This document shows positions 1 to 7,403 of a DNA stretch of 64,000 bases, piece after piece. A program made the translations under genes and the position numbers. The notes beneath the pieces are model-generated. The model made no database searches. It had not been told where the DNA came from and was given only the letters and a program-made list of their open reading frames with translations. The first letter of the stretch is position 1, and each line of letters starts with the position of its first letter. Origin of the DNA: a virus. The stretch spans positions 359,683 to 423,682 of IMG/VR virus record IMGVR_UViG_3300017971_000185, one strand, 5' to 3'.

Positions 1-3
1 TCG

Positions 4-450
4 GTGCTTCCGAAGGAGCTACACGGCAACATCCATGACATCAGTCAGGTTTCGCGTCACTTCCACCATGGCGGTGTCTTGGAAGTGATCATGGCCGGCA
101 CGGGGGCTGCTCAGAAGGACTACGCCGCCATCGCTACGGGCATTGGGATCTGTTGGGCTCGCGAGCGTCCTCCCACGGGACGGGATTGCGACTCGGAGAT
201 CATTGGTGGGTTCGCGGCCGAGTTTGTCCAGCGATACACGGCCCAGATAGATGCTCAGATAGCCCAGGCCGAAGCCCACATGTGGCTCACGAAGTCCCTG
301 ACCCATGAGTTGAAGATCCGCAAGCTCTTCAAGCACGGGGAGTTTGAGTTTTTCGTCAACTGGACGAACATCAGCGAGCGATTCGGCTACTGCCTCACGG
401 CTCTGGGCTTCTTGAATTTCATGTGGACAGAGCCGATTGGGTTAGTTTAG
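4..450 (+). CDS. hypothetical protein, possibly 5'-truncated by window edge
   Basis: An open frame of about 148 codons begins with GTG at position 4. The frame is also open to the window edge, so the true start may lie outside. I recognise no family. The product is mixed helical with many Trp, Phe and His residues and has no signal peptide or membrane segment. It ends 9 nt before the exonuclease gene on the same strand, which suggests one transcription unit. Function unknown. Confidence 0.6.
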   Translation: MLPKELHGNIHDISQVSRHFHHGGVLEVIMAGTGAAQKDYAAIATGIGICWARERPPTGRDCDSEIIGGFAAEFVQRYTAQIDAQIAQAEAHMWLTKSLTHELKIRKLFKHGEFEFFVNWTNISERFGYCLTALGFLNFMWTEPIGLV

Positions 451-459
451 GATTCCAGC

Positions 460-981
460 ATGAGTTACATCATGGTCGATATCGAGGCCGATGGCCCGAT
501 CCCTGGCGACTACTCGATGATCTGCTTCGGGGCAGTAGTCGTGCGTCCGGGGTTGAAGGACACGTTCTACGGGACCTGCAAACCGATCTCAGACAAGTGG
601 GTCCCCGAGGCTCTAGCCGTCAGCGGGTTCTCTCGCGAACAGACGTTGGCCTTTGACGATCCCGAGGGGACGATGCGGGAGTTTGCTTCGTGGCTCAAGG
701 TCAGGAGCGAAGGAAAGCCTCGCTTCATCGCGGACAACAACGGTTTCGACTGGATGTTCGTGTGCTGGTATTTCCAGCACTTCTTGGGGAACAACCCGTT
801 CGGTTTCTCGTCCACGAATCTGGGATCGCTCTACAAGGGGCTCGTCAGGGACGTTCGCAAAAACTTCAAGCATCTGCGGAAGACCAAGCACACACACCAC
901 CCGGTCGATGACGCCAAAGGCAACGCTGAGGCTCTGCTCCACATGAAGGAGAAGATGGGTCTCAGGATCCCACTGGACTGA
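460..981 (+). CDS. DEDDh 3'-5' exonuclease (RNase T / DnaQ-like)
   Basis: The 173-aa product has the exonuclease fold signature. Exo I is VDIEADGP near residue 6 and supplies the Asp-x-Glu metal ligands. Exo II is ADNNGFDW near residue 90. Exo III is HHPVDDAKGNAEA near residue 147 and supplies the general-base His and last Asp. The length fits a stand-alone DnaQ/RNase T type nuclease that trims 3' ends of DNA or RNA with two metal ions. Many phages encode such a protein for proofreading, RNA turnover or nucleotide scavenging; the sequence does not show which. The ATG start follows a weak site and gives an intact Exo I motif at the N-terminus. Confidence 0.85.
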   Translation: MSYIMVDIEADGPIPGDYSMICFGAVVVRPGLKDTFYGTCKPISDKWVPEALAVSGFSREQTLAFDDPEGTMREFASWLKVRSEGKPRFIADNNGFDWMFVCWYFQHFLGNNPFGFSSTNLGSLYKGLVRDVRKNFKHLRKTKHTHHPVDDAKGNAEALLHMKEKMGLRIPLD

Positions 982-991
982 AGCCGTCATT

Positions 992-1648
992 ATGCTGAGC
1001 CATAAACGGATGTCGCTAGACGCGCTCGATGTCACTCCGGCGGAGATGGCGGACATCTTTCGAGAGAACCCCAGTTTGTATGCGATGTTGAAGGGCTATG
1101 TAGGGGAGCGGAAGCTAAGAGACTTTCTTTTGGAGCATGAGGACGTGGATGCCTGCGAGAAAATGGATGATCACAATCGAGAACATAAGTACGATTTGCA
1201 GGTTCGGTATCGCGGGCAGCACTTCAAAGTTGAATCGAAAGGGATACAGACGAACACGATCCGACGTACAGGATTGCCTTCGGTACATTGGGGGGCGTGG
1301 CAGTACAACACCAGCAATCGCCGACAGATCCGAGTTGGAGGGGTTCGGCTTGACACGTCGAGTATTCCGTTTGGGATGTGTGACGTGGTGGCCGTCCCTT
1401 TATGGGATTTTCATGGCCGCTGGGAGTTTGCATTTGTACTCAATCGGGATCTGAAGCCGTCGAATTCTCAGTCCTTTCCGCACGAGGTTCGCCATCTGTT
1501 GGTTGCGACTTCGCAGCGTATCCGATACCCTCTCGTGGAACCATATCGCTCTGAGCCCTTCTCTCTGTTTGATGAGCTTTTTGCGGGGAAGTGCGCGGAA
1601 GCCAAACACACGGTGCTGGGTTTCTTTGGAAAGGAAGCCAAGGCATGA
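992..1648 (+). CDS. PD-(D/E)XK-type nuclease-like protein
   Basis: The 218-aa product has a central strand pair, YDLQVRYRG then FKVESKGIQT, near residues 67-87. The Asp followed by a hydrophobic-flanked E-S-K matches the D...ExK core of the PD-(D/E)XK nuclease fold seen in restriction and group-I-like endonucleases. The N-terminal 60 residues are helical. No HNH or zinc motif is present. The gene follows the exonuclease and overlaps the next small gene by ATGA, so it is part of a translationally coupled set. The nuclease assignment rests on the motif alone; the target is unknown. Confidence 0.55.
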   Translation: MLSHKRMSLDALDVTPAEMADIFRENPSLYAMLKGYVGERKLRDFLLEHEDVDACEKMDDHNREHKYDLQVRYRGQHFKVESKGIQTNTIRRTGLPSVHWGAWQYNTSNRRQIRVGGVRLDTSSIPFGMCDVVAVPLWDFHGRWEFAFVLNRDLKPSNSQSFPHEVRHLLVATSQRIRYPLVEPYRSEPFSLFDELFAGKCAEAKHTVLGFFGKEAKA

Positions 1649-1740
1649 CCAGCCCGTATAGAAGCCCGACCGGACTCGACTACGAGCAGCGTGTGAAGGA
1701 TCTGATGGAAGCCTGGGCTCCGCCGCATGCCAAGATCTAA
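1645..1740 (+). CDS. very small protein, 31 aa
   Basis: The ATG overlaps the upstream TGA as ATGA. The frame ends with a TAA whose last base is the first base of the next gene's ATG. This double overlap, the same strand and the lack of any gap support a real, translationally coupled gene of 31 codons (MTSPYRSPTGLDYEQRVKDL and so on). No function is visible. Confidence 0.5.
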   Translation: MTSPYRSPTGLDYEQRVKDLMEAWAPPHAKI

Positions 1741-1991
1741 TGAAGCGGGGATGGCGTTTGAGCGATGGGCAAGGTCTTACCTGGGTCCGCAACGACAAGC
1801 CAGGACTCCTCTTGTCCGACGAGAAGGCGAGAAGCCTCTACAACCGACGCACGCACATCGAGAGCGGTCTCCGGTCAGCGGGAGACTATCGGGACTGGCA
1901 ACAATGTGATCGGCTGGAGAAGCAGCTAGAGGAGTTGCCGACCTACGAGGAAGCAGGACGGGATCGCAGCGTACCTCCAGATCCGTGGTGA
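1740..1991 (+). CDS. hypothetical protein, 83 aa
   Basis: The ATG at 1740 shares its A with the upstream TAA. The product is charged, begins MKRGWRLSDGQGLTWVRNDK, and contains a helical E/R/Q-rich centre. No domain recognised. It lies in a chain of overlapping small genes with its neighbours on both sides. Confidence 0.6.
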   Translation: MKRGWRLSDGQGLTWVRNDKPGLLLSDEKARSLYNRRTHIESGLRSAGDYRDWQQCDRLEKQLEELPTYEEAGRDRSVPPDPW

Positions 1992-1996
1992 GAACG

Positions 1997-2227
1997 ATGA
2001 GCCATTTCCGATGTCCGCGGTGTTCGTTTACCTACCCTGACGATGGTCAGGTTTACTTGTGGCCCAATGTGGGAACAGGAACAACCTGGCACCTATACAA
2101 GTGCCCAGGGTGCGAACGTTTGTTTGCTTGTGAGATGCCAGGCGGCTACATCCCTGAAGCGGCAAAGAACGATCCGACAATCGAGGTTGTCGAATTCAAG
2201 GACTTGACCGCGCCAGGTACGCGCTAG
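1997..2227 (+). CDS. small zinc-ribbon protein
   Basis: Starting at the ATG at 1997, five nt after the upstream stop, the 76-aa product has two CxxC knuckles, CPRCSF near residue 6 and CPGCERLF near residue 38. That is a classic zinc-ribbon spacing. A GTG at 1985 would add four residues and overlap the previous gene; ATG is preferred. Zinc ribbons of this size are common in phage accessory regions as nucleic-acid or protein adaptors. The partner is unknown. The 3' end overlaps the convergent gene by 32 bp. Confidence 0.65.
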   Translation: MSHFRCPRCSFTYPDDGQVYLWPNVGTGTTWHLYKCPGCERLFACEMPGGYIPEAAKNDPTIEVVEFKDLTAPGTR

Positions 2228-2501
2228 CAACTCTCTCGGCAGAGGCCCTGTGCTGCCCTTTGTGCTTTCGCTTGCGATAGGGACGCAGGGACTTTTGCTT
2301 CTTGGACGGGATGACTGTTCCGCGTCCAGCGCCAGCTAGCCCCGCCTGCCCCATTTCCTTGCGCTCTTTGTGAAGAGCCTTCTCGATCGCCTGTTGGTCG
2401 ATCGACTTCGGCTTCTTCCGTTTGCCGGGGCCAAGTTTGGTCCGCCGAGCCCGAGCACGATCTCTACGGCTGCGGCGTTCCTTCTTGCCCGCAGTGGCCA
2501 T
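2196..2501 (-). CDS. small highly basic protein
   Basis: The 101-aa product is extremely rich in Lys and Arg along its whole length (it begins MATAGKKERRSRRDRARARR). It could be a nucleic-acid-binding or DNA-packaging accessory protein, but no family is recognised. It lies directly after the 58-aa zinc protein on the minus strand, with a 3-nt gap, so the two are likely co-transcribed. Its 3' end overlaps the plus-strand zinc-ribbon gene. Confidence 0.6.
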   Translation of the reverse strand: MATAGKKERRSRRDRARARRTKLGPGKRKKPKSIDQQAIEKALHKERKEMGQAGLAGAGRGTVIPSKKQKSLRPYRKRKHKGQHRASAERVASAYLARSSP

Positions 2502-2504
2502 GGC

Positions 2505-2681
2505 CTACTCGGGAACGGCTTTGGTGCAGCCCTTGGTTCTACAGACTAGCTCCCCCGTTTCGTCACGAGCCATTTTGTAGCCACAAGCCTGACAGGTTTC
2601 GGCTGCTTGTTTGGGGAAGTTGTTGATGTCTTCGGCCGCGATCTGTTTCGCGGGTGCTGTACCGGTTTTGAGAAACGCCAT
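2505..2681 (-). CDS. small zinc-binding protein, 58 aa
   Basis: Reading the minus strand from the ATG at 2681 gives 58 codons with the pattern CQACGYKM (about residue 30) and CRTKGC (about residue 47). This is a compact four-cysteine zinc ribbon. It is too short for ordinary ORF cut-offs but has good spacing to its neighbours: it ends 3 nt before the basic protein gene. The role is unknown. Confidence 0.6.
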   Translation of the reverse strand: MAFLKTGTAPAKQIAAEDINNFPKQAAETCQACGYKMARDETGELVCRTKGCTKAVPE

Positions 2682-2718
2682 GTGGTCCCTCCCTACCAGG
2701 GGTTGTGTGATAGACGGA

Positions 2719-3351
2719 CTACTCAGAGTCCGGGTTGCTATGGTGGGCGACTACAGCATGGCAAAATTCCACTAGGCAATCGTCTGTAAAGCGATTCTTG
2801 GCGAAATTAGCGATGCATGCTACGAAGCGCACGTTTCCTTTGACGTAGCCGAGGGCGTTCTCAATGCGATCCAGGCTAGGCTTCCAGGGGTCATTTTTGC
2901 GTTGTTCCCATGCCACCACGGTCGGCGGCAACGTCAATTGGATTCCAGAGATTGCGCAGCGGCCTTGCTGTTTTTCCCACAGGGTCTTGAGGTAAGGAAG
3001 ATCGATATTGACATGATGTTTTCGCTGTCGAGCTTTGCGTAAGAAGTATCGAAAGGGCGAGAATTCATCGCGACGATTGTCCGCGCGAAGCCTGCTTGTA
3101 TCGCAGTCGGGCTTGAGAGGCGCAGCGCCGTGCGCGCCAAAACACTTCAAGGTGCAGTAGAATTTCCGATGGGGGTTGCGTTTTCGCTGGCGTTTGATTT
3201 CAGAGGGATCTTTCTCGAACAATCGCCCGCAACCGTCACAGGAGATCTGTTCTAACAAACGCAACCGTGTGACTGTAGGCTGCTGTCGGAACGCTGTCAA
3301 GCCTAGTCCGCCTATAGAGGCTCCTATGTAGTAGGCCGCGAAGAACGCCAC
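2719..3351 (-). CDS. HNH endonuclease with N-terminal zinc knuckle
   Basis: The 210-aa frame has an N-terminal CDGCG...FYCTLKC cysteine set (about residues 38-70) and a C-terminal HNH-like core (about residues 125-190). The core contains QQGRCAISG, PSLDRIENALGYVKGNV and a final Asn-rich helix. Proteins of this build are usually free-standing phage homing endonucleases that cleave alleles lacking their own insertion. The first 30 residues look poor, so the true start may be downstream of the ATG at 3351. The gene is divergent from the metallopeptidase gene 14 bp away. Confidence 0.75.
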   Translation of the reverse strand: MAFFAAYYIGASIGGLGLTAFRQQPTVTRLRLLEQISCDGCGRLFEKDPSEIKRQRKRNPHRKFYCTLKCFGAHGAAPLKPDCDTSRLRADNRRDEFSPFRYFLRKARQRKHHVNIDLPYLKTLWEKQQGRCAISGIQLTLPPTVVAWEQRKNDPWKPSLDRIENALGYVKGNVRFVACIANFAKNRFTDDCLVEFCHAVVAHHSNPDSE

Positions 3352-3365
3352 ATAGGAGGCGCCAG

Positions 3366-3926
3366 ATGGGCTGGAACCCGTTTCGAGTATTCAGAAAGAA
3401 CCGCAAGCTGAGCAAAAACTTCCTCAAGTGGGCGGGCCAGGACACGTACCTGTATGACGATAAGATCCCTTCGGATCCCCAGAAGTCTCTGGATCTTGCC
3501 AAAGCGCTTCTGAAGAAAGCCGGGTACAAATTCTGTCGGCGCAAAGGCACCTTTGAGCACGGCCGCAAGTTCACCATGACGCTGCGTAGGCGGATTGCAC
3601 TTTCCGCCAATTGGGACAAGTACAGCACGGCCAAGCAAGCTGAGATTCTGTGGCACGAGCTAGTACACGTTCGCCAGCGCAAGAGATGGGGTCACGCGAA
3701 GTTTCTGCGTCGGTACATAACGGCCGAGGGACGCTGGCTCATCGAGGTTCCTGCCTACAGGGAGTCGATCCGGGCCAAGAAGGCCCTGGAGAGCTATAGC
3801 TCCAGCAAGGTCAAGAAGTACGCCGAGTGGAAGGTAGATTCCCTACGCAAGAATTACAAGCTGGGAAGGCTCCACAAGGGCCAGTATGAGAAGGAGACCG
3901 AGAAGATCTGGATGAGAGAGGCGTAG
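3366..3926 (+). CDS. zinc metallopeptidase-like protein (HELVH)
   Basis: The 186-aa product carries ILWHELVHVRQRKRWGHAKF near residue 95. The HExxH pair plus a downstream His and Tyr is the gluzincin/SprT-type zinc site. The rest is basic and helical. Similar small zincin-like proteins occur in phages and are often of unknown substrate. There is no signal peptide, so it should act in the cytoplasm or virion. The stop TAG sits inside GCGTAGAGTCC, which resembles the -10 element seen elsewhere in the window and may start transcription of the next gene. Confidence 0.6.
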   Translation: MGWNPFRVFRKNRKLSKNFLKWAGQDTYLYDDKIPSDPQKSLDLAKALLKKAGYKFCRRKGTFEHGRKFTMTLRRRIALSANWDKYSTAKQAEILWHELVHVRQRKRWGHAKFLRRYITAEGRWLIEVPAYRESIRAKKALESYSSSKVKKYAEWKVDSLRKNYKLGRLHKGQYEKETEKIWMREA

Positions 3927-3942
3927 AGTCCAACAGTCAACA

Positions 3943-3979
3943 GTGGGCCGTACAGCGCGGCCTGGACAGGAGACAGACC
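3943..3979 (+). promoter_or_regulatory. duplicated 5' leader with strong RBS (copy 1)
   Basis: The 37 bases before the gene at 3980 contain GTACAGCGCGGCC and then AGGAGACA just ahead of ATGAG. An almost identical leader occurs before the gene at 5399. The shared sequence extends well beyond the Shine-Dalgarno core, which suggests a common regulatory element or a duplication. Confidence 0.6.
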
Positions 3980-4435
3980 ATGAGTACGCGAGGCGCAGTA
4001 ATCGCGGGCAACGACAGTGTACTGAAAGCAGTACAGAGGGAACGTGCCGCAAAGGCAGGGATCGACACAGAGTACGAGACGCAATTCGTGCTCGAAAGGG
4101 ACCGCAACCTGCCTTTACGGTTCTGGGGGGACAAGATAGGCAGCGGGGTTCGCCAGTTTGAGGACGACAAGGGTTGTGACCGCGGCACGGAAGTGATCAT
4201 TTATGCCACAACCTCTGGCAAGATCGTCACTGAGGTTCACCAGTGGAATAATGACCCAAACGGTGAGAGCCGGAGCAGACGCGATGCTGCGGCCCATTCT
4301 CGACCGGAAGATGCCCTGGAGTGGCTCAGGCAGGACGGAAAAGGGTCTCTAGGCCCCGCTAGCAAGGCAGCATGGCTAGAAGCGTGTGAGACGTTTGAAC
4401 CACTCAAACGCTTTGCCGTGGAAGATGTGGACTAG
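3980..4435 (+). CDS. hypothetical protein, 151 aa
   Basis: The ATG follows an AGGAGACAG ribosome binding site in the duplicated leader. The product has a short helical N-terminus and a probable beta-rich middle (FVLERDRNLPLRFW, TEVIIYATTSGKIVTEVHQW). The C-terminus is helical. No family recognised. The next gene is 350 bp away. Confidence 0.6.
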   Translation: MSTRGAVIAGNDSVLKAVQRERAAKAGIDTEYETQFVLERDRNLPLRFWGDKIGSGVRQFEDDKGCDRGTEVIIYATTSGKIVTEVHQWNNDPNGESRSRRDAAAHSRPEDALEWLRQDGKGSLGPASKAAWLEACETFEPLKRFAVEDVD

Positions 4436-4786
4436 GATTTAGACGCGTTCAAGTCCCATGCGCCTTAAGGCGTATCGAGATTAGACGGGCCAACAGCATG
4501 GATCCGGCTTCTGAGCCCGATCTCTAGCGTTCTGCGGGTTATGATCGTATGGATCGTGCCTGCGGAGTGAACGTGTCGGCATATCGCTAGGAGATATGAC
4601 TAAGACTCAGCTATCCATGACCAAGCAATGAGATAGGTGTTGTGGCCTCGTCGGAAGCACCTGAAATCATTGGCTTTTCCAAGCAACACCTTGACTCATG
4701 CTTTGGTCTTGAACCGTTTCTTATCAAGACGATAACATAAAAAGTCCTGGCGCTGGCCCCCGCACGATCATATAATCCAACTTGTT
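4436..4786 (+). other. 350-bp non-coding stretch with several hairpins
   Basis: No convincing gene is present on either strand. There is a 12-bp perfect palindrome CGCCTTAAGGCG (4461-4472), a hairpin CATATC/GATATG (4580-4598), a further CTATC/GATAG pair (4611-4636) and a TATAAT hexamer near 4772. It directly precedes a free-standing HNH gene. It could be a structured RNA or intron remnant, or promoter and leader sequence for the HNH gene. I cannot assign it. Confidence 0.4.
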
Positions 4787-5332
4787 ATGGCTTACGGTGC
4801 CATACAGGATCGCTTCTGGAAGCATGTCCGCAAACAGTCTGATGGCTGCTGGGTCTGGACGGCATCTCTTGATGATGGGTACGGACGGTTCCGTATCAGT
4901 CCCTATGAGCGTGTCTATGCGCATGTGTGGCTGTATGAGCGCGAGATAGGAGCTGTCCCAGATGGGTACGTCGTTGACCACACATGCCGCAACCGAGCCT
5001 GTGTAAATCCCGCTCATCTGGAAGCCGTGACGAGCGCTGAGAATACGAGACGGGGAGCCTCCACGCCAGGGCAGAACGCTCGTAAGACCCATTGTCATCG
5101 GGGTCACGAGTTTACAGCCGCCAACACCATCTGGAAGGGGAGTCGGCGGAATTGCCGCGAATGCCGACGACTGGACAGAGAAGCTAAGCGGCAAGCTGTC
5201 CAGAAGCGACAACCCAAGCGTCCTCACGCGGCCCAGATCGCAAGAGATCGCAAGAAGGGGCTGACTTGGCAGGAGATCGGTGAGAAGTACGGGGTCGCTG
5301 AATCAACGATTCGGAAGTACGCCAAACGTTAG
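4787..5332 (+). CDS. HNH homing endonuclease with C-terminal HTH
   Basis: The 181-aa product has an HNH_3 type core: VDHTCRNRACVNPAHLEAVT near residue 65, preceded by RVYAHVWLYE. A CHRGHEF...NCRECRR zinc pair follows near residue 104. The C-terminal 40 residues (LTWQEIGEKYGVAESTIRKY) form a helix-turn-helix for DNA recognition. This is the usual layout of phage free-standing homing endonucleases, which spread by double-strand-break repair. It sits after a non-coding hairpin region and before the second copy of the duplicated leader. Confidence 0.85.
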   Translation: MAYGAIQDRFWKHVRKQSDGCWVWTASLDDGYGRFRISPYERVYAHVWLYEREIGAVPDGYVVDHTCRNRACVNPAHLEAVTSAENTRRGASTPGQNARKTHCHRGHEFTAANTIWKGSRRNCRECRRLDREAKRQAVQKRQPKRPHAAQIARDRKKGLTWQEIGEKYGVAESTIRKYAKR

Positions 5333-5360
5333 CTAGCCTATTGAACGATGGGGTTAGAAC

Positions 5361-5398
5361 GTGGGTCGTACAGCGCGGCCCGAAACAGGAGACAAACA
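5361..5398 (+). promoter_or_regulatory. duplicated 5' leader with strong RBS (copy 2)
   Basis: GTGGGTCGTACAGCGCGGCC and then ACAGGAGACA precede ATGAG at 5399. The sequence matches the leader at 3943-3979 except for a few substitutions and one inserted base. The match fixes the start of the downstream gene at 5399 rather than at the earlier in-frame ATG at 5348. Confidence 0.6.
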
Positions 5399-5581
5399 AT
5401 GAGAAACCCCACCGGTTGTGATGTCGTGCTTCGTTGGTTCCTAGCGCACCGAGAGGAGCGTCGTGCCTTGCTTGCTAAGTTGCCTCCCGAGGAGAAACCC
5501 AAGGAGATCCGGGTAGGTCTCGGAGGCAGGTTTCCCGTCGTGTTTACGGATGATTGCCACGATTGTCCGCACCGGAAGTGA
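5399..5581 (+). CDS. small protein, 60 aa
   Basis: The start is chosen from the conserved leader and its AGGAGACA site. The product begins MRNPTGCDVVLRWFLAHREE and ends with CHDCPHRK, possibly half of a metal site. No family recognised. The next small gene starts 3 nt after the stop. Confidence 0.55.
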   Translation: MRNPTGCDVVLRWFLAHREERRALLAKLPPEEKPKEIRVGLGGRFPVVFTDDCHDCPHRK

Positions 5582-5584
5582 TTG

Positions 5585-5734
5585 ATGGGTTGGGCTGATC
5601 GAAGCATTGCCGTCAAGGCTGTTCAAGGCCACGGCAAGAAACGTCGCTTCTTGATCGGAAACAACCGTGGAGGCATCAACGGCTGGGTCAGTCGCAACGG
5701 CGTGTTTGGGGTCGTTACGAAGGTCGCAGATTGA
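5585..5734 (+). CDS. very small protein, 49 aa
   Basis: An ATG 3 nt after the upstream stop opens 49 codons (MGWADRSIAVKAVQGHGKKR and so on) with many Gly, Lys and Asn residues. The protein-like composition and tight spacing support it. Function unknown. Confidence 0.45.
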   Translation: MGWADRSIAVKAVQGHGKKRRFLIGNNRGGINGWVSRNGVFGVVTKVAD

Positions 5735-5754
5735 GGCTATAGGTAGCGGTTGGT

Positions 5755-5976
5755 ATGGACCCGTCCCTGAGACACGAGCCGGTTCTGGACGGCAGCGAGG
5801 AGCCGTACAAATTCATCGTGCGGGCTGAGGGCATCCCCTCGCGGGGTTCTGCCGGATCGGTCCTCGCGATCACAGGTCATGTCTGTCGGCACTGTGGGTG
5901 TCTCTACGACCCTGTGGTGGAGGCGATTTGCGCGACGCGATGGTTCCGGGCAGAGGAACGGAGACGCCATGTCTGA
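5755..5976 (+). CDS. small CxxC protein, 73 aa
   Basis: The product has one CRHCGC motif near residue 44 and a further Cys near residue 59. It may bind a metal. It follows a CTATAG motif (5737-5742), which recurs upstream of several operons in this window. The start ATG is 12 nt downstream of that motif, so the leader would be very short if the motif is a promoter. Confidence 0.5.
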   Translation: MDPSLRHEPVLDGSEEPYKFIVRAEGIPSRGSAGSVLAITGHVCRHCGCLYDPVVEAICATRWFRAEERRRHV

Positions 5977-5985
5977 CGAGGTCTC

Positions 5986-6228
5986 GTGGCCCAGCTCGTT
6001 AGATATCGATTGCTCTATCTCATGCCATCTGAGGGCACCCGCTACGAAAGTGCCTCTAGTGAGTTTCGCACGTTGCGGGGTTTGATCGTCTTCATCAAGA
6101 AGATACAAGAGGACGGAGGATCGGTGCGAAGTGTCGAAAAATGGGAACAGACCGAATGGACCCCACAGGAGTTGCGGATGGTCCGGTCTTTGTTGGGTGT
6201 GGAGTTGCCGGGTAGAATCAAAACATGA
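5986..6228 (+). CDS. hypothetical protein, 80 aa
   Basis: The GTG start at 5986 gives a protein beginning MAQLVRYRLLYLMPSEGTRY with a beta-alpha look. Its TGA overlaps the next gene's ATG as ATGA, which supports this frame over a competing 39-codon frame from the ATG at 5969. No family recognised. Confidence 0.5.
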   Translation: MAQLVRYRLLYLMPSEGTRYESASSEFRTLRGLIVFIKKIQEDGGSVRSVEKWEQTEWTPQELRMVRSLLGVELPGRIKT

Positions 6229-6575
6229 GCCTCCTTCATGATCTACTCGACGCCTTACCCGAGTGGGAACGAAAGCATGCCCTTGCCCGTCTCGATCATG
6301 AGCTTTCTCCTGCTGCACAGGAGGCCGATTGGATTGTCATAGAGCAGCCTTACGGGACTGTTCTGCATCCCGGTCCGCAGGCGGAAGCCGACCTGTATCG
6401 GAGACGGTGTGATACGCGCCGTCGCGTTTACGAGGAGCTAGTCAAGGAGCTAGGTGTTGAGGACAAGCTAGCGATCGAGCAGGACCCGCGATGGAGATAC
6501 CCGCTCGGAGATGGCATTGAGCCTTCTGCGCCGGTCCTCTTGGGTCGCGTGTGGGTAGTGGTTGACGCTCGGTAA
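6225..6575 (+). CDS. hypothetical protein, 116 aa
   Basis: The product is coupled to the previous gene by ATGA. It is acidic and helical (MSLLHDLLDALPEWERKHAL), with an Arg-rich stretch in the middle. No domain is recognised and there is no membrane segment. Confidence 0.55.
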   Translation: MSLLHDLLDALPEWERKHALARLDHELSPAAQEADWIVIEQPYGTVLHPGPQAEADLYRRRCDTRRRVYEELVKELGVEDKLAIEQDPRWRYPLGDGIEPSAPVLLGRVWVVVDAR

Positions 6576-6583
6576 GGTGTGGC

Positions 6584-7198
6584 ATGGCAATTACTCGGAG
6601 GGCTTTTGGCAAGCTGCTTGGAGCAGTAGGGGCGGCGCTCGGCACCGGCTTCGTTCCGTTGGATGTCCTGGCGCGTCCCTCTGTTCTGGAATCGCTCTTG
6701 CCGTTTGTGGGCACCTACGAATTCCGTCGTCTCATTCCGCGTGAGAATTCGATTTACGGAGCCGTTTCCAACGATGGCTCAGAGATCTGGAAAACCATTG
6801 AAGGACGTGATCCTGAATCAGGGATTCGCACACCCGGCACCCGCGAAACTACCACCCTTGCCAAAATGCTTGCGGGAACGTTCAAAACCTCACCAGACGG
6901 GACATTCGCCGTTGTCATAGTTGGTCCCGGTCTGGCAGGCCACGCCAAGAACGTCCGAACGAAAGGCGTGCAAGTGGTGGTCGAGAAATCACAGCCGGAC
7001 CGTGATGTGTTCGTGATTGCCGGACTCAACAAGCCGATCAAGGCTCTCGAAGATCTCGATCCGCGATGCCTGGCACGAGTCACGTTGGGGCATCATGGGC
7101 CTTTCATCGGAGCCACACGCGACGATTACCCCACAGGATGGAAGGCTTCTAGGCCCTGGGCTCCAGTCCTGTTGTACCGGCCCGATCGGGGCAGTTGA
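6584..7198 (+). CDS. putative exported protein with twin-arginine-like signal
   Basis: The 204-aa product opens with MAITRRAFGKLLGAVGAALG. That is a twin-arginine RR pair followed by a hydrophobic Gly/Ala/Leu core and a possible A-x-A-like cleavage area near residue 31. This is the form of a Tat signal peptide. The mature part has no family I know. Tat-exported proteins are unusual in phages. It could modify the envelope, or it could be a gene gained from a bacterium. It lies just upstream of the tRNA-island promoter. Confidence 0.6.
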   Translation: MAITRRAFGKLLGAVGAALGTGFVPLDVLARPSVLESLLPFVGTYEFRRLIPRENSIYGAVSNDGSEIWKTIEGRDPESGIRTPGTRETTTLAKMLAGTFKTSPDGTFAVVIVGPGLAGHAKNVRTKGVQVVVEKSQPDRDVFVIAGLNKPIKALEDLDPRCLARVTLGHHGPFIGATRDDYPTGWKASRPWAPVLLYRPDRGS

Positions 7199-7201
7199 CG
7201 C

Positions 7202-7230
7202 TTGACAAGGGCTCAGAGGGCGCGTAGAGT
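7202..7230 (+). promoter_or_regulatory. near-consensus sigma-70 type promoter of the tRNA island
   Basis: TTGACA (7202-7207), a 17-bp spacer and TAGAGT (7225-7230) form the best housekeeping-type promoter in the window. The -10 is preceded by CGCG, as in the TAAACT-type promoters described below. It is oriented toward the tRNA cluster. Confidence 0.7.
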
Positions 7231-7245
7231 CTCCCTGAGGTCAAA

Positions 7246-7398
7246 ATGTTTACCCCAGTCCAAACCATCGTTGAGAACGCACGCTACGCAGCACCCGCCA
7301 TTGCGGCTGCCGCCGCGGGATCGTGTGCCTCCGATTGGTCAGGACTCGGTACACGGCCCAGTAGTGGTGCTCTGTCCAGGCAGAGACGCTCCGTTTAG
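7246..7398 (+). CDS. possible leader peptide, 50 codons
   Basis: ATG at 7246, six nt after a TGAGG stretch, opens 50 codons ending six bases before the first tRNA. The Ala-rich, Ser-rich product has no recognisable family. The frame may be chance, but its position between the promoter and the tRNAs fits a leader ORF. Confidence 0.25.
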   Translation: MFTPVQTIVENARYAAPAIAAAAAGSCASDWSGLGTRPSSGALSRQRRSV

Positions 7399-7403
7399 CA
7401 CGC

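Noticed and set aside
4436-4786. Group I intron or HEARO-type RNA before the HNH gene
   Set aside because: Some hairpins are present, but I could not lay out the conserved P3-P7 core, and the HNH protein is not of the IscB type. Kept only as an unexplained structured gap.
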